Below are positions 18,352 to 27,508 of a stretch of 64,000 nt of DNA, in pieces. Below the pieces are notes generated by a model, which was given only the letters and a program-made list of their open reading frames with translations, was not told the origin of the DNA and made no database searches. The translations under genes and the position numbers were made by a program. Position 1 is the first letter of the stretch, and each line of letters starts with the position of its first letter. This DNA is from CAYNSX01 sp964400165. GTDB taxonomy: Bacteria > Armatimonadota > Hebobacteria > CAYNSX01. The stretch covers positions 7,512 to 71,511 of the forward strand of contig CAYNSX010000005.1 of assembly GCA_964400165.1 (NCBI GenBank). The letters run 5' to 3'.

Positions 18352-19716
18352 GTGACGGCACAACCGGAATCGACTGCGGTCGTCGCGGCGTCCAGCCCCG
18401 CGGCCCGGACTTCGCTCTTGCTCGTGCTGGCCGCTCGTGCGTGGCATATGGTGTCCACCGCGTTGTCGGCCGAGGTGTTCTTTGCCCTCTTTCTGGTGGC
18501 GGGCGTCTACAAAGGGGACACCCGGCTGCACTTCATTGAGCGATTCGTCGACCTCACGGTGCTCACTTGGCTGCTCTCGCTGATCTTCACGACTGCCTGG
18601 GTGGTGCGCTTGCGTGGGCGGACGATGGTGTCCCCGTCGTTTCCATGGATCATGGCGCTCTTCCTCGGCCTCGCGGCGAGCGTGACGATCGGCATGCTCC
18701 ACACGCCGGCATCCACCGCCGCGTTGGAGAAATTCGGGCGCTTCCTGGCCTTCACGGCCTGGGCGTTTGTCGGCGGCGCCGTGCTGGTCGGGCGGCCGCG
18801 GTTCGTCACGCGGTTTTGCTTCGTCTTTCTCATCCTGGCAATCCTCATGGCCGTCGATGGCACCTTCCGGTGGATACACATGGACACGCCCGGGTTCGTC
18901 ACTTCACTGGGCGCCACCCAAACCTCTTACGGTCGCATCTCTGGCACCGGGCTCATCATGGTCATCGGGCTGGCGCTCCCCAGCAGCCGCCTGCTGTCAC
19001 GCGTCGCGTTGTGGGGCCTGGCGGGCTGGCTGTTGTGGGGGTTGTTCGTCGCGGGCGTGCGCGGTCCGTTGTTGTCGTGTTCGGTGGCGCTGGCCGTGCT
19101 GGCCATCCTCGGGATGCGCTGGTCGGCGCCGGGCCGTCTCCAATTCGACCGTGTGGCTGCCACGGTGATGAATCTGGCGGGAGCGGGGGTGATCGCCACG
19201 ATTTTCTTCACGGCGCGCGGCTGGACGACGGTGATGTTCCACCGGCTCGCGCTCCTCACCTCGTCGGGCGGAGACTCCGTCTGGCAACGGCTGGACTTCC
19301 TGCGCGTCGCGCTGGAGCGGTGGAATGAGTCCCTGTGGCTGGGCATCGGGACCGCGGGCTTTGGCATCCTCTATTACGGACAGAACACGCGTGCCTACCC
19401 GCACAATCTCCTGGTCGAGATCGGCTCCGAGAACGGCCTGCTGGGGCTGACCGCGCTGTCCGCGTTGTTCGCCGGGTGCCTCTACTGTGCCTGGCGCGCG
19501 TGCCGGGGGCCGCTGGAGGCGGGCACCGTGGCGCCCCGGATGTTTCTGGCCGCGGCCATCTTCCACATCATGAATGCGATGGTGTCGGGCGACCTGAATG
19601 ACGGGCGGGTCATGTTCGCGTTTCTCGGCATCGCGGCGAGCGCCGAGGCGGTTGGGCGGTCAGCCGCGAGCCGACGCAAACCGTCGGAGTCCGCGCCCGT
19701 CATCGCCGCCGCATAG
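18352..19716 (+). CDS. O-antigen polymerase/ligase family membrane protein (Wzy-like)
   Basis: A 454-residue integral membrane protein with about eleven membrane segments. The extracytoplasmic loop carries the O-antigen ligase/polymerase signature: LWLGIGTAGFGILYYG followed by YPHNLLVEIGSENGLLG, with the conserved His near residue 350. It lacks the FG-GAP and TPR additions of the larger relative at 3-6 kb, so the locus has two members of this superfamily; one may polymerise and the other ligate. The start is a GTG, with GAGACGAGG just upstream giving tight spacing. A divergent promoter region of about 100 bases separates it from the lipoprotein. Confidence 0.85.
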   Translation: MTAQPESTAVVAASSPAARTSLLLVLAARAWHMVSTALSAEVFFALFLVAGVYKGDTRLHFIERFVDLTVLTWLLSLIFTTAWVVRLRGRTMVSPSFPWIMALFLGLAASVTIGMLHTPASTAALEKFGRFLAFTAWAFVGGAVLVGRPRFVTRFCFVFLILAILMAVDGTFRWIHMDTPGFVTSLGATQTSYGRISGTGLIMVIGLALPSSRLLSRVALWGLAGWLLWGLFVAGVRGPLLSCSVALAVLAILGMRWSAPGRLQFDRVAATVMNLAGAGVIATIFFTARGWTTVMFHRLALLTSSGGDSVWQRLDFLRVALERWNESLWLGIGTAGFGILYYGQNTRAYPHNLLVEIGSENGLLGLTALSALFAGCLYCAWRACRGPLEAGTVAPRMFLAAAIFHIMNAMVSGDLNDGRVMFAFLGIAASAEAVGRSAASRRKPSESAPVIAAA

Positions 19717-19744
19717 CAGCTGGGGCCGTCGACGCCTGGGGAAG

Positions 19745-21178
19745 TCAGGGCGCTCCGGGTGGTGTCGGTGTGTCGTGGGGTCCTGCTGGCGCCGCATCGC
19801 CGCGGGAGTCCCCAGCAGCGCGCTCCTCGTTCAAGAGTTCCGATTCACTGCGTGACAAGGCCCGCATGCCGCCCGCGGCGGACCGCAGCAGGCCAGGATA
19901 TTGCCGCATTTCGTACCGGCTGGGGAAGAGGATCGCTGTCATCGGCAGATGCGACATCCGCAAGAACTGCACGGTGACGAATGCTGTAAACCCGAAGCAG
20001 GCCGCGTTCGTGGCGAGCGCAACGCCCACCAGCCCGCCGAAGTGAATGCCCACCGGCGCGAGAGTCACGAGCAGCAGCGCGGCGATCTGTGCTGCGCGCG
20101 CGCCCAGGTGGGGCGAACCCCGCGCCGCGAGGTCGTATGCAATCACGCGACCCAGCCCCCGCACCATCATCCCGGGAATGAGAATCAGCAGCGGTATCAG
20201 GCTGCCGTCGAATCGGTTGCCAAACAGCACGCGCAGCAACATGGGCGCCGCAATGAGCAAGGCGATGCCCGCGGCGAACAGGGTGAGCGACATCTGGCGA
20301 ATCGCCACGACCGACACACGAAAATCCTGCTTGTCGGCCGCGCGGGCGATCCGTGGGAACAGCACCGTGACCATCACATCGGCCAGGTCGCGCAGGCGCT
20401 CCCCGACATTCGTCGCAACCGACAACAAGCCCAGCGCGGTCGGCCCCATCAAGCCGCCGGTGATCAGCAGGCCCGCCCGCTGCTCCGCGAAAGCCGCCAA
20501 GTTCCACAAATAGGTGTGGCGGCCGTACCGCACTTTGTCGCGCAGGAACGGGAGGCTGAACGCGCGCAGCCGCAGCGGTTCGATGCGTCCGACCACAGCC
20601 AGCGTGAGCAGGGCCGTCACCGTCATCGCCACCAAGTAGGACCACACGGCGCCCTCGACGCCCAACTCCAAGCCGGCGACCAGGACCAGTAACGCCACGA
20701 ACGCGAGGATGCCGCGAATCAACTGCAGCGTGTTGAAGGTCGAAATGAGCCCCCAACCGCGCAGCACGCTGTTGGCGTTCTGGAAGAGGAGGTAACTCGG
20801 CACGGCAGCCGCGCCAATCCACATGAGGTGCGCGGAGGTTTGCGTTCGCGTCAAAAGATGCGCGGACCACGGAAGGACCGAGACGCCGATGCCCACTCCA
20901 ACCGCCAGCAGCCCAAAACCCAGCGCCGCGACGACTGCATTCGCCACCAACGCGCGGCGCTGCCCGGGCTCCTTGCCCGCGTGATACACGATGGAGTAAG
21001 TGAGGCCGGGGCTGCAGAGAAACGTCAGAATGCTCGCCGTCAGCATGACAAAGACGAACTGCCCGCGACCCGCCGGCCCCAGCAGTCGCGAAGCCACGAC
21101 GACCGTCGCGAGATCGAAGACCGAGGTGGCGACCTGAAAGGCGAAGGTGTGGGCGGCCTCGTGCGCTAGGCGGCGCAA
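19745..21178 (-). CDS. Second Wzx-type flippase
   Basis: A membrane protein of the polysaccharide-transport MOP superfamily with about twelve hydrophobic segments. The first helix begins HTFAFQVATSVFDLATVVVA, followed by SRLLGPAGRGQFVF, a well-known flippase motif (SRLLGPEGRG). Near residue 265, FAEQRAGLLITGGLMGPTAL also fits the family. The C-terminal 50 residues are polar and low in complexity. No ATG stands near the first helix in frame. The most likely start is the TTG at 21178, with a G-rich purine stretch about 11 bases upstream; the start is uncertain by tens of residues. It faces the Wzy-like gene tail to tail, 28 bases apart. Confidence 0.82.
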   Translation of the reverse strand: MRRLAHEAAHTFAFQVATSVFDLATVVVASRLLGPAGRGQFVFVMLTASILTFLCSPGLTYSIVYHAGKEPGQRRALVANAVVAALGFGLLAVGVGIGVSVLPWSAHLLTRTQTSAHLMWIGAAAVPSYLLFQNANSVLRGWGLISTFNTLQLIRGILAFVALLVLVAGLELGVEGAVWSYLVAMTVTALLTLAVVGRIEPLRLRAFSLPFLRDKVRYGRHTYLWNLAAFAEQRAGLLITGGLMGPTALGLLSVATNVGERLRDLADVMVTVLFPRIARAADKQDFRVSVVAIRQMSLTLFAAGIALLIAAPMLLRVLFGNRFDGSLIPLLILIPGMMVRGLGRVIAYDLAARGSPHLGARAAQIAALLLVTLAPVGIHFGGLVGVALATNAACFGFTAFVTVQFLRMSHLPMTAILFPSRYEMRQYPGLLRSAAGGMRALSRSESELLNEERAAGDSRGDAAPAGPHDTPTPPGAP

Positions 21179-21434
21179 GTGTCTCGCATCTCCCCCCCAG
21201 TCCCGCCCATGGCGGGACTGGCATCTCGCACTGGTGAGAGTCGATTCGGGCCGCAAGTGATGCGTGGCCCTCCCCGGTGTTGGGTGGACTCTCCAGGGGG
21301 CGGCGGCATCGGGCTCGCACCGCGGCATCCGTGCCTCGTCTGCAAGGGGCCTCCTTAGAAGCGGTTTGGGCCGGGGTGGGTGACGCAGTGGCAACAACCC
21401 GCTGGAGACAGACGGCGGCGCGGGCGGTTTGGTG

Positions 21435-22679
21435 TCACGAATTGTCCCCGAGCCGCGCAACCGCTGCCGGCGGATGGGTCGGGCGGTGGTCGGCGGTTGG
21501 CACAATCCCCTGGTCACGGTACAACGCCACGAGGCGCGCTGCCTCGTGGTCCCAATTGAATCGGGTCTCACTCGCCAGCCGACCCCGCCGCGCCATCGCA
21601 CGCCGCTCGGCGGCGGGGCGGCCCAGCAAGTCTCGGATGCCTCGGGCAATGGCTTCGGGGTTGGTTGCATCGACGGCAATGCCACACCCCGTCTCGACAA
21701 CCAGGGACTTCCACAGCGGAAAGTCCGAGCACACGATGGGCAGGCCAAGCGCCATGTACTCAAATACCTTCGTCGGCTCGGCGTCCAAATAGTTCCGATA
21801 CGGGAGATAGGTGGCGACCCCGATCGTGGCCGTCTCGGCCAGTACCCGGACTGCCTCGGGCTGCGGCAGCGGCCCGCGGTAGTCGGCGACATCGGCAAAC
21901 TCCCGCGCCATGCGAGCCGCCAGGTCCGGCGTCGCGCGTCCAACGAGCACGACGCGCAGCGCCGGGACCTCGCGTTGCGCCAACCGCGCGGCCGTGAGGA
22001 GTTGCACAATTCCGCGCTCGGGGGTAATGCCGCCGACATAGCCGACGCACGGTGGCCGCCCATCGGAGACATCCGTGAAGGGAATGGCGCTCGCCGCCAC
22101 ATAATTGTGAATGATCGTGCTGCGGACGCCGAGCGCGGCGAGATGTGCGGCCGCGCCTTCGTGCGCCGCCACAACCGCATCGACGCGCGGCAACAACCAG
22201 CGCTCGGCGACGCAGACCGCCGCCGCCGCCACGCGCCGGGCCGGGCCGGACAAGTAGGGCTTCGAGAGCATATCCGTGACGGCGTCCTCATGGACATCAA
22301 AGACGACCACCGCCCGGCACCGCCAGCGCAGTGCCACCGCGACCAGCAGCAACTCGGGGTCGTGCAGGTGATAGGCCCGCGCTCGCTGGGCTCGGGCGAG
22401 GCGATAGGCCCGCCAGGGCTGCCGGACCATGCGCACGAGCCGATTGCCGGCCGGCGGGAGGGCGAGGATGGCGATCCCGTCGCGCGTCTCGTTCGCCGCC
22501 CCAGGGGCAATGAGACAGACTCGAAAGCCCGCCGCGTGCAGGGCCACACACTCTTTGAAGAAAATGCGGGCATCGAACGGCGCATGCACGGTCGTGATGA
22601 CGCAAATATCGGGAGCAGGGCCGTCCCGAGTTGCCGAAGTGCCGCCGCCGCCGACAGTCGAAGCCATCCGCGCCTTCAT
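21435..22679 (-). CDS. Glycosyltransferase family 4
   Basis: A GT-B fold glycosyltransferase of about 414 residues, likely to extend the surface glycan repeat. The N-terminal domain begins ICVITTVHAPFDARIFFKE, typical of capsular GT4 enzymes, with YHLHDPELLLVA near residue 115. The nucleotide-sugar domain has VGYVGGITPERGI and the EX7E-like stretch EPTKVFEYMALGLPIV. Two starts are possible: ATG 22679 (used here) or ATG 22667, the latter with AAGG six bases upstream. Its 3' end is followed by about 250 bases without a gene before the second flippase. Confidence 0.86.
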   Translation of the reverse strand: MKARMASTVGGGGTSATRDGPAPDICVITTVHAPFDARIFFKECVALHAAGFRVCLIAPGAANETRDGIAILALPPAGNRLVRMVRQPWRAYRLARAQRARAYHLHDPELLLVAVALRWRCRAVVVFDVHEDAVTDMLSKPYLSGPARRVAAAAVCVAERWLLPRVDAVVAAHEGAAAHLAALGVRSTIIHNYVAASAIPFTDVSDGRPPCVGYVGGITPERGIVQLLTAARLAQREVPALRVVLVGRATPDLAARMAREFADVADYRGPLPQPEAVRVLAETATIGVATYLPYRNYLDAEPTKVFEYMALGLPIVCSDFPLWKSLVVETGCGIAVDATNPEAIARGIRDLLGRPAAERRAMARRGRLASETRFNWDHEAARLVALYRDQGIVPTADHRPTHPPAAVARLGDNS

Positions 22680-22741
22680 CTCGACAACCACATCATACCA
22701 CCGGCCATCAGCGCGTCTAGGTCGGCGCGAAGACCGACCGG

Positions 22742-22747
22742 TATAAT
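22742..22747 (+). promoter_or_regulatory. Possible -10 element (TATAAT) upstream of the second asparagine-synthase gene
   Basis: An exact TATAAT about 105 bases before the ATG of the plus-strand amidotransferase gene. No good -35 box is visible at 16-18 bases. It stands out because AT-rich hexamers are scarce in this GC-rich sequence. Confidence 0.35.
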
Positions 22748-22852
22748 GGCGCGCTGGGCCGCCGCGGAGTCTTCGCGGTCGAGTCCCGCAAGCGCCTCGT
22801 CGTCCCCGAAGCGCGAGCGTGATGGCTGTGGGCGCATTCGGAGCGCATGGCA

Positions 22853-24833
22853 ATGTGCGGCATCGTTGGCGTGGTCTATCTGCACGGTAACGGAACGGTC
22901 GATCCGGACCTTTTGGATCGGATGACCGATGTCTTGTCGCACCGGGGCCCCGACGACCGCGGAACCCATTGCACCGGCCCGGCCGGTCTCGGCGTGCGGC
23001 GCTTGAGCATCATCGACATCGCCGGGGGCCACCAACCCATCTTCAGCGAAGACGGCTCACGCGCCATTGTGTACAACGGCGAAGTGTACAACCATGCCGC
23101 CCTCCGCGCCGATTTGGAAGCCCGCGGTCACCGCTTCCGCACCCGCTGCGACACCGAAGTCGTCCTGCACTTGTACGAGGAGAAGGGGCTGGACTGCGCG
23201 CAGGACCTCGACGGCGAATTCGCCTACGCCATTTGGGACGAACGGACGCACACGCTCTGCCTGACGCGAGACCGCCTCGGCGTCAGGCCGCTCTATTACA
23301 CCGTGCAGGACGGCCGGTTCCTGTTCGCGTCCGAAGTCAAGGCGCTCCTGCAGGATCCGGCGGTGCCGCGGCGCATTGACCTGCCGGCCCTCGAAGACTT
23401 GCTCACGCTCGGTTTTGTAATTGCCCCGCGGACCCTCTTCGCAGACATCTGGCAAGTGCCCGCGGGCCACACTGTGCTGGTGTCTGGCGGGACCGTCCGG
23501 CTCCAACGGTATTGGGATATCCCCTACGACCGAGAAGCCGGCCGCGCGCCCCGAAAGCGGGAAGCGGACTACGCCGACGAGTTGCGCAGCGTCCTCGCGA
23601 CCGCCGCGCAGTCCCGTCTGATGAGCGATGTGCCAGTCGGCGTGTTCTTGAGCGGAGGCGTCGACTCGAGCGCGATCGTCGCCCTGGCAGCCCCCGCCAG
23701 CCCAACGCCGCTCACGACCTTCGTCAGCCGGCAATTGGAAGGCCCCGAGTTCGATGAAGCGCCGTTCGCCCGCCTGGTGGCGGACCAATACCACACCGAC
23801 CATCACGAACTGGTCTTTGCCGGCCAATCCGTGCCCGAGGCGGTCACCAAACTCATTTGGCATCTGGACGAACCACGGGCTGGCGCCGCGGCAATGCCGC
23901 AGATGGCGATTGCCGAAATGGCGTCGCAACTGGTGAAAGTCGGTCTGGGCGGGCAGGGGAGCGATGAGACCTTTGGCGGCTATGCCCGTTTCGGGTTATG
24001 CAACTGGCCCCGTGCGCTTTTCGGGGCGCTGACGGCGATGCGGGGGCCACAGCCGGCGGGCGCCAACCACCACACATCGCAAGTCCGACCGAACATCCTC
24101 AAGCAGGTGGACCGTCGCGGGCTGGGTTCGCTGTTGCGCCACGCCACCTCCTTCCTGGGCCCCAGTCTGCGGCGGCACTATCTGCACCTGGAAATCGCGA
24201 CGCCCTCGCTGTTGCGCGCGCTGCTGCAAACCGAAGTGCACGAGGCGCTGGCCGAGTCGTCGACCTACGACCGCTACTGCGCCGTCCTCGACCACTGCGA
24301 CGCGCGGCATCCCTTGAACCGATTGCTCTATCTGGAGACCAAGACCTACCTGCAGGCGTTGCTCATGGTGGACGACCGCACCAGCATGGCGGCGTCTCTG
24401 GAGACGCGGCCGCCCCTCATCGACCACCATGTGGTCGAGTATGCTGCTGAAATCCCGCCAGACCTGAAGGTCAAGGGCTTGACGGCGAAGTACATCCTCA
24501 AACGGGCGCTTGCGCGCGACCTGCCCGAGACCATCCTCAATCGCCGGAAGATGGGCTTCCCCACCCCCATTGAGCATTGGTTGCGCGGCGACTTGCGCGA
24601 GTGGATGTTGGACCTCCTGTTGAGCGAGCGCACGCGGCAACGCGGACTGTTTCATCAGGATGCTCTCAAAGGATTGGTCGAGCGGCGTGNNNNNNNNNNA
24701 GCGCATCGATCCGCGGGTGTGGGACCGGGCGGTGTGGATCCTGATCGGCATTGAAGAGTGGGCCCGGCAGTTCTTGGATGGCGACGGGCTCCGCCATCGG
24801 CCTCCCCGCGTCGCCCAGCTCCGACGCGTATAA
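22853..24833 (+). CDS. Second asparagine synthase family amidotransferase, interrupted by an assembly gap
   Basis: An AsnB-type glutamine amidotransferase paralogous to the one at 13-15 kb. I set the start at ATG 22853, not the in-frame ATG 22847, because the family needs Met-Cys (MCGIVGVV) to expose Cys2; GGAG lies nine bases upstream. RHRGPDD-like SHRGPDDRG, YNGEVYNH, FLSGGVDSSAIVAL and LGGQGSDETFGGY give both catalytic domains. Ten N at 24690-24699 interrupt the 3' end. After the gap the family's C-terminal sequence resumes in another frame (RIDPRVWDRAVW, then EEWARQFLDG) to a TAA at 24831. The true missing length must be a multiple of three to keep the frame, so ten is a placeholder. Likely role: amidation of a uronate in the glycan (inference). 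Confidence 0.88.
24690..24699. other. Assembly gap (ten N) inside the amidotransferase gene
   Basis: Ten consecutive N separate two parts of one coding sequence that are in different frames as written. The gap length is not real sequence length. Confidence 0.98.
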
Positions 24834-24834
24834 T
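24829..24834 (+). promoter_or_regulatory. Possible -10 element overlapping the amidotransferase stop codon
   Basis: TATAAT overlaps the TAA stop at 24831-24833 and lies 29 bases before the ATG of the WbpA-like gene. No clear -35 box is seen. It could give the dehydrogenase its own transcript start. Confidence 0.35.
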
Positions 24835-24863
24835 CCAGCCCATCGCGGGGTAGGGACAGTCCA

Positions 24864-26213
24864 ATGGCTCGCACGGAGTCGCTGACCACCGAATCGCACT
24901 GTGTCCGCCTCTGCCGCCGCCTCGAAGCGCATGAGGCGACGGTCGCCGTCATCGGCCTGGGCTATGTCGGACTGCCGGTGGCGCTCATCTTGGCGCGGCA
25001 GGACTTCCCGGTTATCGGTTTCGACATCGATCCCGAGAAGGTCGCCCGCGTCAACGCGGGCGAGACCTATATCCGGCACATCCCCCAGGACGCGGTGGCG
25101 ACCGCGCGGCAAGCGGGCCGCCTCGCGGCCACAGGCGACTTCGCGCGCCTCGCCGAGGCCGACGCCATCATCATTTGTGTTCCGACGCCGCTCGGCGAGC
25201 ACCGGGAGCCCGACCTCTCGTTCATCGCAAAGACCGCCCAGACCATTGCCGCGACTTTGCGTCCCGGGCAGCTGGTCGTCCTCGAAAGCACCACCTATCC
25301 CGGCACCACGCGCGAAGTCGTGCTGCCCATCCTCGCGGCAACCGGCCTGCACTGTGGGGAAGACTTCTTCCTTGGCTTCTCGCCGGAGCGCGAAGACCCG
25401 GTCAATGCGAGTTTCTCGCTCGACCGCATCCCGAAAGTGGTCTCCGGCGTCACCGCCAACTGTCTCGAGGCCACCAAGGCGTTGTACCGCGACCTCGTCG
25501 CCGAAGTCGTGCCGGTCTCGTCGCCCGAGGTCGCCGAGTCGGCCAAACTCCTCGAGAACATTTACCGCTGCGTCAACATTGCACTGGTCAACGAACTGAA
25601 ACTGGTGTTGGACCGGATGGGCATCGACATCTGGGAAGTCGTCGCCGCGGCTTCGACGAAGCCGTTTGGGTTCGTGCCGTTCTATCCCGGCCCCGGAGTC
25701 GGCGGGCACTGCATCCCGGTCGACCCGTTCTACCTCACCTGGCGCGCCCGCGAATTTGGATTGAGCACGCGCTTTATCGAGCTCGCCGGTGAAGTGAATG
25801 CCGCCATGCCCGCGTATGTGGTCTCGCGCGTGGCCGCGGCGCTGGGCACCGCCGGCAAAGCGCTGCGCGGCGCCCAGGTGATGCTGCTCGGCATTGCCTA
25901 CAAGAAGGATGTCGACGACCTGCGCGAGTCGCCCGCGCTCGAAGTGCTGCATCTCCTGCAGCGTGAGGGTGCGATGGTCTCGTATCATGACCCCTTCGTC
26001 CCGCGTGTGCCGGCGCTCCGGCGATTCCAATTCGACTTGTCGTCCGTGCCGCTGGACACGCATTCCCTGCGCCGGGCCGACTGCGTCGTCGTGACGACCG
26101 ACCACAGCGCCTTCGATCCGGCCTTCATCGCCCAGCACGCCCGGCTCATCGTGGACACTCGCAACCTGTTTGGCGCCCTGCACGGCGTCAATCCCCGGCT
26201 GTTTCGGGCCTAG
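24864..26213 (+). CDS. wbpA: UDP-N-acetylglucosamine 6-dehydrogenase (WbpA/WecC-like)
   Basis: A 449-residue nucleotide-sugar dehydrogenase making a UDP-HexNAc uronate with two NAD+. The Rossmann motif VAVIGLGYVGLPVALILA is at about residue 30, the catalytic Cys is near 283 in PGPGVGGHCIPVDPFYLTW, and GIAYKKDVDDLRESPAL marks the UDP-binding domain. The GLGYVGLP and GGHCIPVDP forms group it with the WbpA/WecC branch rather than the Ugd branch, unlike the gene at 6-7 kb. It would supply the first step of the WbpA-B-E-D pathway whose other genes are at 7.5-10.2 kb. AGGGAC lies seven bases upstream of the start. Confidence 0.88.
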   Translation: MARTESLTTESHCVRLCRRLEAHEATVAVIGLGYVGLPVALILARQDFPVIGFDIDPEKVARVNAGETYIRHIPQDAVATARQAGRLAATGDFARLAEADAIIICVPTPLGEHREPDLSFIAKTAQTIAATLRPGQLVVLESTTYPGTTREVVLPILAATGLHCGEDFFLGFSPEREDPVNASFSLDRIPKVVSGVTANCLEATKALYRDLVAEVVPVSSPEVAESAKLLENIYRCVNIALVNELKLVLDRMGIDIWEVVAAASTKPFGFVPFYPGPGVGGHCIPVDPFYLTWRAREFGLSTRFIELAGEVNAAMPAYVVSRVAAALGTAGKALRGAQVMLLGIAYKKDVDDLRESPALEVLHLLQREGAMVSYHDPFVPRVPALRRFQFDLSSVPLDTHSLRRADCVVVTTDHSAFDPAFIAQHARLIVDTRNLFGALHGVNPRLFRA

Positions 26214-26305
26214 CGGCCGCCTGCTGGGCAGGCAAGGAAGGGAATGCCGCCTCGCCCTGGTAGAATCGGCATTGGTGGGAATAATCGGGGGAGACACCCT
26301 GACTG

Positions 26306-27508
26306 ATGAGTGACCTGCCGGCCATCCTGGGCGGGCGCCCGGCGTTTGAGCGACTGGTGCCCGTCATTCAGTCTACGGTCCGTAACCCCGAGTCGCTCGT
26401 GCCGATGCTGACTGACATCCTGGCCAGCGGGCGACTGACCAGCGGGCCGCGGGTGGCCGCGTTCGAGGATGCCGTCCGCGACCGCCTCGGAGTTGCCGCG
26501 GTCGTGGCGACCGGCAGTTGCACAGCCGGGCTGATGCTGGCGCTGCAGGCCGCGCAGTTGCCATCCGGCGCCGAAGTGCTCGTGCCGGCCTTCACCTTCA
26601 CCGCCACCGCCCACGCGGTCGTCTGGAATCGGTTGCGGCCGATTTTTGTCGACTCCCTCGCTGACACCGGCGAACTCGACCCCGAATCCGCTGCGGCGGC
26701 GATCACGCCGCGGACGGTCGCCGTCATGCCGGTGGACATCTTCGGATTGCCCGTCGACATTGAGGCCATCCAACGGCTGGCCGAGCGCCATGCCCTGGCG
26801 CTGGTCTTCGACTCCGCGCAGTCGCTCGGTGGGGAATACCGCGGGCGTCCCGTGGGCGGCGCCGGACTGGCGCAGGTCTTCAGCTTGAGCCCCACGAAGG
26901 TCGTGACCGCGGCGGAAGGCGGCCTGATCGCCACAAATGATGAGGGGTTCGCCGATCTGGTGCGCCGCGGTCGCGATTACGGTAAAGCGTCCGACGGCGC
27001 CGACATTGAATTTGCCGGGTTGAGCGCCCGGATGAGCGAATTGCACGCCGCCGTCGGACTGCACAATTTCCAGCGCCTCGACGCCTACCAGGCCGACCGC
27101 CTGCGGTTGATCGCCCGCTATCGCGCGGGCCTCGAGGGAGTGCCAGGACTCCGATTTCAGTTTTGGCCAGCGGACCGCCGATCATCAGGCAATTACATGG
27201 TCATTGTGGTAGAGGACGCGTTTGGCATGACGCGTGACCTCCTCTATGACGCGTTGCGGGCCGAGAACATCCAGACGAAGAAGTACTTCTACCCGCCGTT
27301 GCATAGGCAGACGGCCTATCGGCGCGAGGCGGACCTGCCGGACGGCGCGCTGCCGGTCGCTGAAGACCTCGCGCGGCGTACGCTCGCCCTGCCGCTCTAT
27401 TCCCACATGCGGGACGATCTGGTGGATGCGCTGGTCGGCTGCATCGCGGCGTTGCACCGCCACGCCGGCGCCATCGCCGCGCGCATGCCGACGGCGGCGT
27501 CCCGATGA
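26306..27508 (+). CDS. DegT/DnrJ aminotransferase, probable PglE-like
   Basis: A PLP-dependent sugar aminotransferase of 400 residues. The PLP Lys is in SLSPTKVVTAAEGG, the Asp in LVFDSAQSLGGEY, and TGSCTAGLMLAL is the phosphate-binding region. It ends in an ATGA overlap with the WbpM/PglF-like dehydratase gene, and acetyltransferase and phosphosugar-transferase genes follow on the other strand. That set matches the diacetyl-bacillosamine pathway, in which PglE aminates the 4-keto sugar made by PglF. It differs from the WbpE-like aminotransferase at 9-10 kb in its motifs, so two separate amination steps are encoded. The exact substrate is inferred from context only. Confidence 0.85.
   Translation: MSDLPAILGGRPAFERLVPVIQSTVRNPESLVPMLTDILASGRLTSGPRVAAFEDAVRDRLGVAAVVATGSCTAGLMLALQAAQLPSGAEVLVPAFTFTATAHAVVWNRLRPIFVDSLADTGELDPESAAAAITPRTVAVMPVDIFGLPVDIEAIQRLAERHALALVFDSAQSLGGEYRGRPVGGAGLAQVFSLSPTKVVTAAEGGLIATNDEGFADLVRRGRDYGKASDGADIEFAGLSARMSELHAAVGLHNFQRLDAYQADRLRLIARYRAGLEGVPGLRFQFWPADRRSSGNYMVIVVEDAFGMTRDLLYDALRAENIQTKKYFYPPLHRQTAYRREADLPDGALPVAEDLARRTLALPLYSHMRDDLVDALVGCIAALHRHAGAIAARMPTAASR

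Noticed and set aside
22847..22852. ATG 22847 as start of the second amidotransferase
   Set aside because: It would place Met-Ala before Met-Cys and block the N-terminal Cys nucleophile; ATG 22853 has a good ribosome site.
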